From assembly GCF_910596095.1 (NCBI RefSeq), contig NC_056540.1:13447001-13511000 (forward strand): a stretch of 64,000 bases of DNA. The letters run 5' to 3'. Shown piece by piece: positions 1-12,506 of this stretch; position 1 is the first letter of the stretch; each line of letters opens with the position of its first letter. The translations under genes were made by a program, and so were the position numbers. Under the pieces are notes generated by a model. The model had not been told where the DNA came from. It did no database searches and saw only the letters and a program-made list of their open reading frames with translations. The stretch is from Thunnus maccoyii. Lineage: Eukaryota > Chordata > Actinopteri > Scombriformes > Scombridae.

Positions 1-303
1 AGTAAACTTTTTGACTACTGTAAATCCCACTGTGTGAGTTAAAATTGGTTTTAACAGTTACCCACAGCGGGACAAACCCTCTTTAACATAAAGCTCAGAC
101 AGTTTGTCAGTGTCACTTCCTATTCTCATAGCTGTGCATCATGTGGCCTCTTGGTCTACTTCCTCTTTTGCTACATATCAATACTGACGACACTATTTAC
201 TTTCCACCACATGCTTAGCGGAGGCACTGTGAAGAGAAACTTCTCTGTGTGTGTATCGCAGCGTTTTCTTTTTGTTTTCGACTTAATGAGGATTTGATCA
301 GCC
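1..303. other. Upstream region of the TNIP-like gene
   Basis: No coding sequence was recognised here. It probably holds the promoter and 5' untranslated region of the gene whose ATG is at 304. No convincing TATA box is visible. The ATG has a favourable context (gccATGG). Confidence 0.4.
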
Positions 304-3300
304 ATGGATGGAGATGTGCTGTCTTTGTCGTCTTTCTCATCATTATCAGCAACAGCAGAAACACAGAAAGATTCTCCACCTAAAAGTGAGAGCAGCCTCC
401 CTCAGAGCCACCAGGAACATAAATCAGCTGAAGAATTATGGTATGTATGATCCACATTTCTACTATATATACAGCTGTGGACACAAAAACAGCTACATCT
501 TAGTGTAATCTATAATATTCTAGTACAACAACTCATCAACTGTCGCCTCAAATACTACCATCAAGTAAAATCAATATCTCTTTGACACAGAATTAACAAA
601 GTTAAACATAATACAGTAAGAAATAAGGTAGTATTGACTGTAGGTATATTGTATTATATGGTACAGAGGTTCCTGTAATTGTGTCCGCCCCATCTTTTCA
701 TCAGCCTTCCTTATATAGACTAATAAGGCCAAAATGACATGGGTACGTTTCATTTCATACAGTTGTCTGATCATTACTGGTAGTCAGGGGAATTCTTGTA
801 ACTCTAATTTGTAATTCGCATGAAACCCACAGTATAGATAAATTCTATGCTTGATTACCTTTTTAGAAATGCTTAGACAGTTTTATTAAAGACAGCAAAT
901 CATTCAAGAGGGGGAGGAGGTATGAAGAGTGACTGCGGAGTTTCCCGTGAGGTCATCAAGATGTCTCACAAAAGAAATTATATCACTTCATTTCAAGCGT
1001 GTAAAAAAGGTCATAAAACAATGTCAAATATATAATTTTAAGCCATAAACTTGAAATAGGTTTTGTAATCAGGGTCACATTTTTTATTTAAGTGACTAAT
1101 CCAGTAATCATAGTTGTTAATGTGGGCAAATTTGGTGAATGCCGTGACCTCACTACCTACACAAGGGATAAGTCTGCTTTAAATAATGTTGAAATTGTGA
1201 AACTCCACACTTCTCTCCTTTGTAAAGGGGATCCAACTGTGGCCATCAACCAGTTACACACAGAGATGTATCTAGAGTGATATTTTGTCAGAGTTGCCAC
1301 AAGCAAGAGAGAGAGAGAGATATTATCTTCCTCTTTATCATATGCCATGGCAGTGAATTACCATATTGCTGGGGGAAGCACTGGCATTTTGGTGTCCTTC
1401 CAAGGCGGCATACGATTGAGAACTTTGTGAAACTGGGTCACACAGTGTATATCGACTGTCAGAAAAGCTAAAAGAGAAAAGTCGGTAGATCACTGAGACA
1501 AGGAGCATGGTGTGGTCCCAACAGGAAGGCTGAATACACAGGCCTGTCTTGCCAAGACAGGGTATTGGACATGAGTATGTTAGCATTTTGTGCTCATACT
1601 GGCCTCTAAAATGAGGCTCCATTTCACTTAATGTTTGTTTCATTTCATCTTCTGCCTTCATCCCAAACTTCCCAAACAGCAGAACTGTTGGTTGTGGTGT
1701 GGATGATTAACTCATTATTGACCATAAACAGCCTTCAGCCTTCACTAAAGCTCTTCTTTGCCTTGTTGAACCCAGAGGGATGACAGATGGTGCAAAGTGT
1801 AGATTTAGATAAATAATTTGACTCTGGGTAAACTTTCCTTTTATGTAATAACAAATTTTGATTATGGTTTCACACAAACAGCAACATATCTCTGGAAAAT
1901 ATCACTGTATTTTGTGAAGAACATAACCTTGCTTAATGTATTGCCTGAAACTGTCACCTTTTCAGGGAATAAGGAAAACACCCTTGTTTCGAGCTTGTTA
2001 ATAATACATTTTTAATGTTATCTAGGGGCTTTGAGAAGTTTTCTTTAAGAAGTAGCTTGACATTTAGGGAAATATGCTTATTTGCTTTCTTGTCAACATT
2101 TAGAAGGTCAATACTGCTCTCATATGTGTAGGACAGAGGTTTCCAAAGTGGGAGGCGGGTCTCCCCAGGGGGGTTTCAAACAGCTTCAGGGGAGGCTCAG
2201 TGAATGGAAGTGAAAGTAAAAATCATATTAGGAGATCACTTAAAGTAGCCTAAATGTGTGTGATTTGGTTAAAGAGATACAGAAGTTTGGGGGAATTTCA
2301 CTGGTTTTCCCACTTTCCCAGAATCAGAAACTAATAAATGTTTTAGGACAGAATTTTTATAAATTTATGTGGTCTGAAATTATGTCAAACAGCAATAGTA
2401 GGCTATCTTGGCTCAATTGTTGAGTGTCTATCGGATCAAATAATATAATCATGATCCCATAGGCATCCAGGAATGGATACCTATAGGATGAGGGGGAGAG
2501 GGGGTGCCTTTTTCCAAGCTTTGTCTGAGGGGAGGCCCACAGTCTCAGACTTTGAAAACCCCTGGTGTGGGATAAATATGAAGCCACAGCTAGAAACCAG
2601 TTAGCTTAGCTTAGCATAAAGACTGGAAACAGGGGGAAACATTTAGCCTAATTCTGTTGCAAGGTAACAAAATCCTCCCACCAGCACCTCTAAAACTCAC
2701 TTTACTTTCAGATATAACTGAAACAGCTTTTTCCTCCTGTTTCCAGTCTTTACGCTAACCTAAGCTAAGCTAACCACCTGATAGTTGTGGCCTTACATTG
2801 AACAGACACCTATAGTAGTAGAATCTACTCATCTAACTTGCTGTAATAAAGTAAATAAATGTATTTCCCAAAATGTTCAAGTATTCTTTTAAACTTGAGA
2901 GGACAAGGAATTTCTAATCCCACATTTCCTTGATCTCACAGGGGTATCATGTGTTATGAAACCTGCTGAACCTGAAAGTACAAAGTCTTTATAGAACAGT
3001 ATCTTGCCAGATATACAATATACAACCTGCAAAAAATTAGCCCCTTATATGTCATTTCAGCATTAAAAAGACAGACATTTTCTACTGCCTTGACCTGGCA
3101 GCACAGCTCTATGAAATTGTGTAACACCATTTTTCACATGGCAGGACAGTGCATGTAAGTGGATGAAAGCATGTGTTTGCGGAGGAGTCTAGCCTTAAGG
3201 GGGATGAGAGGTGATCGCAGATTGTGACTCTTGGTAGTGCTTAGCTCTGTAAGCAGTCCTACAGTACGTTTTGTGTGAAAAAGCCCCAAAAGCTACATGC

Positions 3301-3597
3301 AGAGCTGTGTTGTGTGTTCTTCCATGAGCAGGCTGCCTCCTGGGCTTTAGATCTCCCTTAGCTATTCCTTCTAGACAAGACCTCACAACAGGGCCGGTAT
3401 ATAGAAAGCTAGTTTGACTAATTAATCTTTGCAAATATTTTACTTTTGGTATTATCCAGTGGTTCCAAAGAAATAAACATTTTCCACAGCTCATCACCTC
3501 ATTGTTTCCAGAGGCCATCGATACACAAATACATCTAATAGTAAACAGAGAATTTGATTGGCCAGGAGAGCAGATGCAGAGAAATGCACCACTCTGT

Positions 3598-3664
<67 letters not shown>

Positions 3665-5717
3665 TGTCTTGAGTGCATAATGTGACTGTGCATGCATGTG
3701 TGTGCGTGGGTGTGCATAATAGCTCCGTTTTTATTCTCTGTAAGTGCACTCTATGTGAGTAGGTGTTCAAAAGTACCCTGACATTCTTTTGTGCATACAT
3801 GCATTTGCTTATTAATGGAAATCCTCTGCTAATGTTCTTCATCATGACTTTATTTATGTGTATGTGTGTATGTTCAAACCGTATCCATGTGTTGGTGTGT
3901 GTGTGCAGGACAGAGGATGCGAGTCCTGCAGGTGACAGACTGCTGTCCGCGGAGGAGCAGGTCACTCTGATCACTGAGAGTATGACAGTCACCTCCACTG
4001 ACCAGGAGAAACTACTGCTGCTCAACAAGAACACTGAGCTCCGCAGAGTCAACAAAGAGGTACAACATCAACATTAAACTAGTGCAGACTCTGTGCAGAG
4101 CTACATTTGTATTGCTGATGTTGGCAATTACATTTAGTTCTCTCTGAAAACCAGAGGAGGACTGTGGGCGTTATGTGAAAACTGCTGCTAAGGTGTGAAG
4201 AATCATCATTAAATTACATTTTTTCACAATTGTACAACCCTTGCTCCCAGATTTTAATTTGATGCTGCTTAATGAAAATGAGACAAGGGGAAGTAATTCT
4301 CTCAAGTGATGTAAACTGTAATGTATTTAGAGAGTGAGCATGTACCGAGGAGGGAAGTGTCTCACCTCACTGGCCTGAATTCACTTCCTGAAGCCTACAT
4401 TGTGCCACCAATGACTTTATGATGATGATGATGATATGTTACAGCTGATGAAGCTGAATGAGGACTGGGACCAGGTTTATCGCAGTGCTACAATGGGTTT
4501 ACAGCACAGACTGGAATCTTTGGAGCTGGAGAACTCCGCCATCAAGCAGCTGAACAGCAGACTGCTGCTCAAAGTAGAGCACCAACAGGTAAACACACAA
4601 ATACTAAAAGGAAACACATGGGAGGTACTGTATGTACACACAATGGCACACACACACATAAAGTTCACATTGGCCTAAAAGGTGGGCGTAAAGACAGCTG
4701 TGATGTGGGGACAGATGAGGGGAATTTCCTAAACTGTGGGTTATTGTCTTGCTGGTTTAGATGGTGGTAGATAACACATATATGCTGTTTACTTATTGCA
4801 GAGTGCAAAGGAGTATTATGAGCAGGCACTGATGCAGGAGCTGAAAAAGAACCAAGAGCTGCAAGAATACATCAGGCTGCTGGAGAGCAGATTGCACCAC
4901 TCAGACAGAGACTGCACACCTGCCAAACAGGTATTCTGCCTGCGTGTGGGTCTGTATAACTGTCTGCCACTTTATCATTATCATCTCTTAATATTCTCAG
5001 ATCTATGACTTGAGTATTTTTCATCAATTTGTCTTGTGTCTTTATTAAAGGGAAGCTTCAGTGCAGTGGTACGCAGCCCTGTGTCATGCCCCACCAGTAA
5101 TCCTCCTGAAGATCCAGAGCTGTCACCCTCTGGATACAACCCCTCATCTTCCTTTTTCCCAGCTTCTTCCAGCTCAGAGTCATGGCCAGAGGGAAAAAGC
5201 CAGAGCAGCAATACCCCACTGGGTGCACCAGCAGACTCCCAGCAAGAGGTGCAGGATCTAAAAGAGCAGCTGGAGGCACTGAGATGTCAGGTGGGCTGTT
5301 CTCTTCAGCACAGCATCAAAAATGTTCCCATTTCTTGTGTGATGAGAGCAGAACTGATGTCAACTCACTGTTGCCAGGGAAAGATCTGCTTAATGCTCTA
5401 AAAGAGACAGGCATTAGACGGTAAACTGCACCACCAAGTGGTTGCTCTGCTCTGATAGTTCCTGTTATGCTCTGAGCAAATATTGGGAAATCAGAAGATA
5501 TGGCTTTGGTATCAGCTCACTGCGATATTGATGTCTTGTGTCTGCAGACCCAGATTTATGAAGCTGAATATGAGACAGAGCATAATGACCACAAACACAC
5601 CATGCAAGAGAACCGGAGGCTGAGGAGGAAGAGGGAGGAGATGCGCCAACAGGTGGCACTACTGCAAGAGCAGGTAGTGTTTCAATTGTTTGTACAAATG
5701 CACACACACACACACAC

Positions 5718-5767
<50 letters not shown>

Positions 5768-6369
5768 CACTCTCTTCTGAGCATATGCACATTTATACTT
5801 AAATGCCATAAACATGAATTAATAACCATTTAGTGGTTTTAACTTGACACTAATAAACATTTGTGCACTAGATTACTTTGTCAATGGCATCTGTTGCCCA
5901 GAGACCTTGACGTCATGCTGCATTGGTTAGATATGGAGTGTATAGGCAGCACCATGTCAGTTTAAACATACTGTTGTAACTACATGGTCTCATGGAGCCT
6001 TGTCTAACAAATAAATCCTCCCAGGCCTGGAAGAGATATTTTCACAACCGTGAATTCCTTCAAGATGTGTTACTCACTGGAATCTCATGTGTTTTACTGA
6101 TCCTGTCTGTGGTTCTGACATTGCTACAGCTCAAGGTTTATGAGGATGACTTCCGACGGGAGCGGTCTGACAAACAGATGCTGCAGCGACTGCTGTTGAA
6201 GAAAACGCCTCCAAACAAGGACCCTGTGCTTATTCACCGCTGCAATAACGAGCAGCAGCCACTAGGAGGAGACAAGAGGACACAAAGTGGAGAGAGAGCT
6301 TATCCACAAAGAAAACAGCACCACCCACTCTGCCCCAAGCACCCAAATAGGGACAAAGAGTCACAGTGA
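304..6369 (+). CDS. TNIP/ABIN-family coiled-coil protein, 388 aa
   Basis: Seven coding exons with good GT-AG borders and continuous phase: 304-440, 3909-4059, 4445-4588, 4802-4930, 5051-5290, 5548-5673, 6130-6369. The product is mostly heptad-rich coiled coil, with a Ser/Pro-rich N-terminus and a Ser/Pro-rich linker in exon 5. Exon 6 into exon 7 gives a long helix ending in VYEDDFRRERSDK (residues 312-324). This matches the UBAN ubiquitin-binding core of TNIP1/2/3, including the DF-x-x-ER-x-D residues. TNIP proteins bind linear or K63 polyubiquitin and A20 and restrain NF-kB signalling in the cytosol; that role is family knowledge. Length lies between human TNIP3 and TNIP2, and which TNIP it is cannot be settled here. 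A basic His/Cys-containing tail follows the UBAN. An AATAAA lies at 6697-6702. Confidence 0.8.
2044..2895. repeat. Fold-back MITE with long terminal inverted repeats
   Basis: The left end (about 2044-2125) and the reverse complement of the right end (about 2815-2895) match with mismatches; both contain a block like TTTAGGGAAATATG. Inside, the segment at 2603-2640 (TTAGCTTAGC..., GACTGGAAACAGGGGG) is complementary to 2735-2775. This sequence type is a very common dispersed repeat in percomorph fish. There is no coding capacity. It is split by the element at 2134-2564. Confidence 0.65.
2134..2564. mobile_element. Non-autonomous hAT-type element inserted in the fold-back MITE
   Basis: The ends are short inverted repeats of the hAT type: 5' CAGAGGTTTCCAAAGT and 3' ACTTTGAAAACCCCTG. 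An 8-bp target duplication flanks it: gtgtagga at 2126-2133 and gtgtggga at 2565-2572, a 7/8 match. No transposase frame is present. It interrupts the surrounding fold-back repeat, so it is the younger insertion. Confidence 0.75.
3605..3662. repeat. TG dinucleotide microsatellite
   Basis: An almost pure TG run in intron 1 of the TNIP-like gene, with further TG-rich sequence either side. Confidence 0.95.
5699..5762. repeat. CA dinucleotide microsatellite
   Basis: A CA run with one CG interruption, just downstream of exon 6 of the TNIP-like gene. Confidence 0.95.
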
Positions 6370-6696
6370 GGCTAAGAGGGAGAAAATTAGAATCATTAAT
6401 GTGTCAGAAACTCGCACACAATGATTTGTATTAACTTCCATTTGGAAAATCAGCATAGCATCATTACAGAGGCCCTCCAGGGAGACTCCTGGACTCTAGA
6501 TGCAGTTTTAGCACTCTAATTTTAGTTGTCTGTCACACTCTCTCACAGCACTTTTATCTGATTAATGTTGACAAAAAAAAAGAAAAAAGAAAAAAAAGTA
6601 TGTAGTAATATTTTAGAGAAGTAGCCCAACATTAACAAATCTGGGGTAAAATGCAATGTTTGATCTTTTAGGCTTCTTCTTGTAAAACTTAATGAA

Positions 6697-6702
6697 AATA
6701 AA
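6697..6702 (+). terminator. Polyadenylation signal of the TNIP-like gene
   Basis: AATAAA about 330 bp after the stop codon at 6367-6369, in the same orientation. Confidence 0.55.
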
Positions 6703-7633
6703 GAAATGTTATAGTTAAATTGTAGATTACAGTCTACAGTGTTTTCTCTATATTATCTATACAGAAACTGTCACCAACTTTGGTACCTATGTCTATTTAA
6801 TATATCTAATATGTTTCTTTCTAATAATTATCTTTCTCTAAAGTTAGCTTATTTGTTTACTCTGGCATGGATAGTAAGTCGTTACATTTGAAAAAGCAAT
6901 ACATATTCATAATAATAAATCGTACAGTAAGAACTGATCTCATCTTCCTGGCAGTTTGTTATCTTCTTTAATATCTTTGTGGCAGAAGGAAGCTACCCAT
7001 ATTTATGACCTTATTTATGATATTTGTTTAATTCTTTTTCCGAGAGGATAACTGGGACCATGATATACAAGATAATTGTGAAGACTGTAAAACAATTTCT
7101 TCTCAACTTCCTAGTCTCATTAAAACAGTCAACAACACAATTAAAGGCGTTGGCATCAGACAGTCTGACAAGGAAAATGTATTTCAGTGGTAATTCCCCT
7201 CATCAACTTCTAAGGAGCTGTTTTATCTCCTGGCATATGCTGCATAGTTAATGTTTGCTCTGTCACTGAAGGAAGTTGAAAAGTTTACTGTTGTTTTTTC
7301 CTGGTCAGTTGTCCTCATCTTAACTGAGACTGAAACACATCATCACACAACAGAAGTTATCACCGGGCAAATCAGAGTTTTCCTCTGTGAATAATTTTCA
7401 ATGTCCCTGCAAAAGACTGTAAGATTTCTTAATCTTTCTTTGTACTGAAACAACATAAAGTGTATTCTATAAAACAATCTCTTCACAGTTATCTATTTGT
7501 ATTAAAGTAGTGATTGATTTATCAATTAACCTGATACATATGCAGTATAAATTGAGAATGACGTCATGTGGCAGCAGCTGGGCGACAAAATAAACACAAT
7601 TGGCAGCAGCTTCATGTTTCCAGTAACTCTAGT

Positions 7634-7676
7634 AACAGCATCAACTTCCTTAGTAACTAAGGAAGTTGATGCTGTT
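7634..7676. repeat. Perfect 43-bp palindrome
   Basis: Two 21-nt arms (7634-7654 and 7656-7676) are exact reverse complements around a single A at 7655. It has no Rho-independent-terminator meaning in a fish. It may be the core of a small fold-back element or a local inverted duplication. Confidence 0.9.
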
Positions 7677-7900
7677 GTTTTTTTGACCACACATGGACAA
7701 CAGAGTTTCACCTTTCAGAGAAGGAAACTGATAACTTGTTTTTACACTGCCCAGCATCTCCATCCTTCCCTAATTGTAAATGAAAATAAAGACACATATT
7801 AATTAAGGAGGCTGTTTTGTTCTCTTGACTTTTTATTTGCTTTTAGCGCCATTTGCAGAGAATGGCATAAACATGTCTGCACTGTTATTCTCTCATACAT

Positions 7901-7945
7901 ACAGCACCAGTCAAAGGTTTGGACACACTTTCTCATTCAAGGTGA
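7901..7945. mobile_element. Tc1/mariner-like terminal repeat remnant
   Basis: ACAGCACCAGTCAAAGGTTT followed by GGACACACTTTCTCATTCAA closely resembles the terminal repeat of a common fish Tc1-like MITE family. I found no matching second end, so this is probably a fragment. Confidence 0.45.
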
Positions 7946-8468
7946 GAAGAAATGTAATGTAATGTAGAAATGTAAATAGGAAAAACTGATGTCCATTTAT
8001 TTAAAAAGGAGAACATTAGGATTTTCCCCTCCTGTTATTAATCGTTCTCCCAGCTCTGTTCACACATATGCACTCACACACTCAATACACACAATATGAA
8101 ATGTGTCTTTGTCCTGCGATCAATCATCATTCCTTCATTCTCTTGAGTATCTGACAAGGAACTGAAAAGTTGAGTATAAGGTTGTGATGATTGGGAGAGT
8201 TAGCTTGACAGAATAATGAGTTACTGTGAACTAAAATGAACCATATCAATTTAGAAAGAACGACAGCACCAAAAATAGCTCCAGTGTCTGGAAATCACTG
8301 TTTCCTAGTTAATATATGACGTTATTCCTGAAAATGGAGATGACACAAAGCCCAGCACATAGGTACTGAAATGCAATATGCTCTTCCTTATATTCTCTGT
8401 TAAATGTGTAACACAGATGATCGGTTTTGGGATCAAGTGACTGGAGTTTCCACCAGTTGCTCGGACAG

Positions 8469-8475
8469 TATATAA
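8469..8475 (+). promoter_or_regulatory. TATA box of the dioxygenase gene
   Basis: TATATAA about 65 bp upstream of a good donor at 8538/8539 (AAAAAG|gtatgg). This suggests a short noncoding first exon ending at 8538, spliced to the acceptor at 9200/9201, 38 bp before the ATG. Confidence 0.6.
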
Positions 8476-9238
8476 TGCCTGCCATGTAGGAGCTTGACAG
8501 TATCCAGTCTCAGAGAGCCAGCAAGAGAAGACAAAAAGGTATGGAGCCAATGAAATGCTTACTGTTACACTATTTACAGTTAAGACTGATATAGTTACAT
8601 TGTGGTTTTGCTACTTTTACTTAATAAAAGAGGAATCTTGTGATAATATTATAATATGCACTTTAAAATATACCCTTTAGTTGTAGCACTTGTAGTTGTT
8701 ACTATGTAATATGTTAATACTGTATGCACTTCATACTTTTTCCCTTTAGTATTCAAACTGTTTTTTGTGTCATTCTATCCTGTGTTTTGTTGAGTGTGTG
8801 TGCGTGTGTTCTTTGAATTGAATTGAATGTTTTGCACTTCTTCAGGCAGATATTTAAGAAACCTGATTTAAGAAACCAATTGTTTAACAAAGAGACTCTG
8901 AACACAGACAGTTGACTTGCTTCAGTCAAGTACTGAGGTGTAGTTAGTAGGGTTATATTGGTCGTGAAGGTAAGGAAGAACAAGGTGGCACTCAGTGTGA
9001 CCCACCTAAATGTGGTTGGATGTTTTTTCCCCATCAGGTGAGGTGGGCAGGGCATGCTTTATTTTTATGCCTCCATAAACAAGCTAAAGTTCAAATTGTC
9101 TTGACTAAATGGAAAACACAATCTTGGACATTGAACACTTGCCATATTTAAACTTGATTTTCTCTCTCTGTTCTCGCTACCTTATATATTTTGGGAGCAG
9201 AAATCCGGAGGCTTCGGCACTGAAACAGTCTAATAGAG

Positions 9239-10654
9239 ATGACTACATCCACGGCCAAACTGCAGGAGACCTACAACACGGAGGGCTTCCTCTCAGCACT
9301 GCCTGTGTTGAACGAGACAGAGCTGAGGGAGGCCAGGCGTGCCTTTTCTGAGCTGGAGGAGGAATTTGGTAAGTACCACAGGAAGATGTAGGGGTCTGAG
9401 GATGAGGAGGGAAAAGAAAGGAAAGGACATCAGAAAAAAAGGGGTGAAAATGAGTGAAAGTATGACCAGATATGATAAGGCTTTAGTATTGCATCAGTTG
9501 TCACTTAATGGAAACGTTATGTCCTTGTGTGTATCTCCAGGTAAAAAATACACCCAGTACAGCCTCCATAATGTTCACCTTCAGTATCCATGGGTGATGG
9601 GCTTGACCAAACACCCTCGTCTCTTGCAAGTGGTCACAGCCATCCTGGGCCCAGACGTCATCCTGCTGGATTCCCGCTTTATCTGTAAATACCCAATACT
9701 CGCATCATCCAACACCCAGGAGAATGAGGAGGAGGAAATCAAAGAGAATGGACTACCATACGTGGCCTGGCATCAGGATATGAGGTAGAAATACATTCTT
9801 AGGAAACAATCAAATGTTTGTTTTTTTTATTCAGCGAAGGTGTTTTGTTTTGTTTTGACTAACTGTAATCGTTGTGTTGACAGGTATTGGGGCATTGCTG
9901 GTGGCCCTGTTCTCTCTGTGTGGCTGGCTTTGGATGACTCACAGAAAGAGAACGGTGCCCTTCAGGTTATCCCAGGTACCTCAGCTCCTCTATATTTATG
10001 CTTTTCATGTAGGTTTATGCCTTAAGCCACTGTCCTGGTGAGACTGCAGCTAAATAAATGCATGAAAAGCTCTACTTGACTCCCACCCGAGACGTCAACA
10101 ACTTGCTTTACAACAGTCTTTTTGCTCCTGTAGGTAGCCACTGCTCTGGCATGTTGCCCCATCGCCAGGCCACCCGCCCTGGAAACATGCTGACAGTCAA
10201 CCAGGAGATCCCAGAGGAGCTGGTGCAGACTGAGGAGGCTGTGTTTTGCCCCCTCTTAGCTGGGCAGATGTCTGTAAGTTCTTTTTTTTGCTAAAGATGA
10301 CAGGGTTGTTTGAGCTCAATATAAGGAGAATTAATTATGATTTTGAATCTTTTTTCCATAGATTCATGATGGACTCCTTGTCCACGCCAGTGATACCAAC
10401 ACATCCCAGAGGAGGCGCTGTGGGTTTGTGATCCGGTATGTTCCCACCTGCGCATACTCTATACAGGTGAGACAAGCATGAGTATAAATGACTTCTTATA
10501 TTCTGTGCAGGTTATAACTTCACAGTCTTGAACTTGCACTGTGTATTTATCTTTTTGTTCATTTTAGGATCCGGACCGTCCCAGGAAGTTCCATGCTACA
10601 GTGTTGGTCAGTGGAATGGACCAGTTCAATCACTTCTCAAAGAAAAGCTCATGA
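9239..10654 (+). CDS. Phytanoyl-CoA dioxygenase (PhyH)-family Fe(II)/2-oxoglutarate oxygenase, 265 aa
   Basis: Six coding exons with consistent phase: 9239-9368, 9541-9784, 9884-9975, 10134-10273, 10362-10466, 10568-10654. The fold signature is clear. The iron-binding H-x-D is His121-Gln-Asp123 in AWHQDMRYW. The distal His is His210 in HDGLLVHASD, with Arg220/221 after it as candidate 2-oxoglutarate anchors. A VIPGSH turn is formed across the exon 3/4 junction. PhyH enzymes hydroxylate small molecules or acyl-CoA with O2 and 2-oxoglutarate. The substrate cannot be told, and sequence style (compact, no peroxisomal C-terminal SKL; it ends KKSS) differs from human PHYH. It could be a PHYHD1-like or a bacterial-type PhyH paralogue. 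The start was chosen as the first ATG after the acceptor at 9200. Confidence 0.85.
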
Positions 10655-11048
10655 AAACTTCCTGGATCCTTTCTGATTGCAAGAACAGTAACTTCAACAC
10701 TTTACATGAATATTTAATACTTAGAGCAAATGTCAATTCTCTGATTCTGAATGCTTACATTTATTTAAAAATAACCTGTAGGTTTGTACGGTATAGTTTG
10801 TATTACATTGTATGGAATTTAAATGTCTCAATTGTGATCAAATTATTGGATACATTTTTATTTTGATGTTCATAATGTGAGGACATTGTGCAATATACAT
10901 ACTTTAACTGAAATGGACTTGTAAAATAGAGTTAGGGAGGTAACTGGTTACATTAGTCGCATTAGTTCATACTGTATGTATTCTATTGAATTCCAAATGT
11001 TGTATTCATAATTAACAAAAAATGACTTCATCATGTTTGTGGCTCTTC

Positions 11049-11054
11049 AAATAA
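11049..11054 (+). terminator. Polyadenylation signal of the dioxygenase gene
   Basis: AATAAA about 400 bp after the dioxygenase stop codon. Confidence 0.5.
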
Positions 11055-12185
11055 AGTGTTGACCTGGCAATTCTTGGTAATTCATGTATTAACTATGTGT
11101 TATTTATACGTCAATCATCTTTGTGACCCCTCAAGTAAAGTCAACTCATCTATTTATTTGAACATCATATATTTGGAAAAATTACAAAAGCTAATTAAAT
11201 CACAATTTTGGACCTTATATCGATGACCAATTATTTAGTTGGGCAAAGTATCATACAGTATTACTTTAAAGCTTTAAAGATAGCTCATTCATAATATTTA
11301 CAAATTTGAATTGATAATTCAAAGCCAGCAAAGTAAAATTTTCATATATCATGTCACATTTGTAAGAAAGCAATAACATTTTTAGCAAAGACAGACAGAA
11401 TACATATGCACTGCTGTGACTGGTCAGCATTTTAGCCTGCCCCTTTAACTGCAAACTATGAAGAAGACTCAAACATCATTAATAACTCAGAAATCATGAC
11501 ATATCATATTGAACCGCATTTGAATCACTACATTCATTCATTAATTCTTATGCATTCCTGAAAGTTCATGAGGTATTACATGAATGAATTCATGCTTTTT
11601 TATGCATGAAGTCATGCATGAATTAATTATAATTCATGTACCCTTACCATAAAGTGTTATATCTAACTTGACATCTAATAATACTAGAAGGAATTACACA
11701 AATTACAATAACTAGAAGAAGAAAATGTAACTCTAAAAAATGAGAAATAAACAATGCACAGACATTAGTCTGGCTAGAGCTCACTATTAACATTAAAGAG
11801 CAATATAACATTACTACATTATTTCATTTTAACAAAAAACATTTCTTGTAATAACAACATATCACTTTATCTTGTTATATTGCAGAGGGTTCTTGTTATT
11901 TTTATTAGTTATTATTTTATTAGTATGACTAGTTACTTTTCAGATGAAGATTTGACACAATGGATAATATAACAAGCTTTTAAAATACAACACATTGTTA
12001 AAGATGAAACCAGTGGTTTCCAACCTTTTTGGCTTTTGATGTCTTACAGAAAGCAGTGTGTAGTCAAGGTCACATTCCAGATGTCTATGCGTTGTTAATA
12101 ACAGCTCCACCAAATGCTAGCTGTTAAAAGCAATATTTTTATTCTTTGGACAAGGAACAAAACACGGTACCAGGAGTAAACGTCC

Positions 12186-12506
12186 TTGTCAGTGCCTAGA
12201 ATAAAGAACATAGACACACTGAAACCACCAGAAGGTTTGGAATTTGTCAGAAATGTGGGCTGCAACTGGTGGATGTTCAAGCAACAGTCTGTCTGTAGGC
12301 TACATGGTAGTCATAAGGCTGGATTCGGAAAAATCATGCTGCTGCTGACAGTGGCAGGTCCGCAGATGACTGAAGTGTTCAACACATTTGAGTTTGCTGA
12401 AAGGGATGACAAGGACAAAATTAAAGGCTTTTTATGTAGAATTGTGAAGCAACTTACATGTATTAATCATTTTTTATTGCCAATGAGTGAACGGGTAGTA
12501 ATGTAA
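12186..12506 (+). mobile_element. Gag-like fossil of a Ty3/Gypsy-type LTR retrotransposon
   Basis: A 106-codon stretch begins with LKPPEGLEF and continues with LLTVAGPQMTEVFNTF. These resemble the N-terminal gag region of Gypsy-type elements common in fish genomes. No LTR or pol region was recognised nearby. It is a broken, old fragment. Confidence 0.5.

Larger units (their letters stand above)
441..3908. other. Large first intron of the TNIP-like gene with nested MITEs
   Basis: This 3.5 kb intron has no supported coding exon. It contains a fold-back element interrupted by a second transposon (2044-2895) and a long TG microsatellite near its 3' end. Apparent long open frames around 3.2-4.05 kb come from the dinucleotide repeat. 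Confidence 0.6.
6370..8460. other. Intergenic region between the TNIP-like and dioxygenase genes
   Basis: It holds the TNIP-like 3' UTR (polyadenylation signal 6697-6702), A/T-rich sequence, a perfect short-spacer palindrome (7634-7676) and a Tc1-like terminal remnant near 7901-7945. No supported gene was found. Confidence 0.6.

Noticed and set aside
3195-4055. A 286-codon minus-strand open frame
   Set aside because: It runs through the TG/CA microsatellite (giving His-Thr repeats) and overlaps exon 2 of the TNIP-like gene on the other strand; no homology was recognised.
5465-5815. A 116-codon open frame opposite TNIP-like exon 6
   Set aside because: Cys-Val repeats come from the CA microsatellite; it is antisense to a real exon.
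12186-12506. A possible host gene (106 codons)
   Set aside because: Its sequence resembles a Gypsy-type gag N-terminus, so it is treated as an LTR-element fossil.
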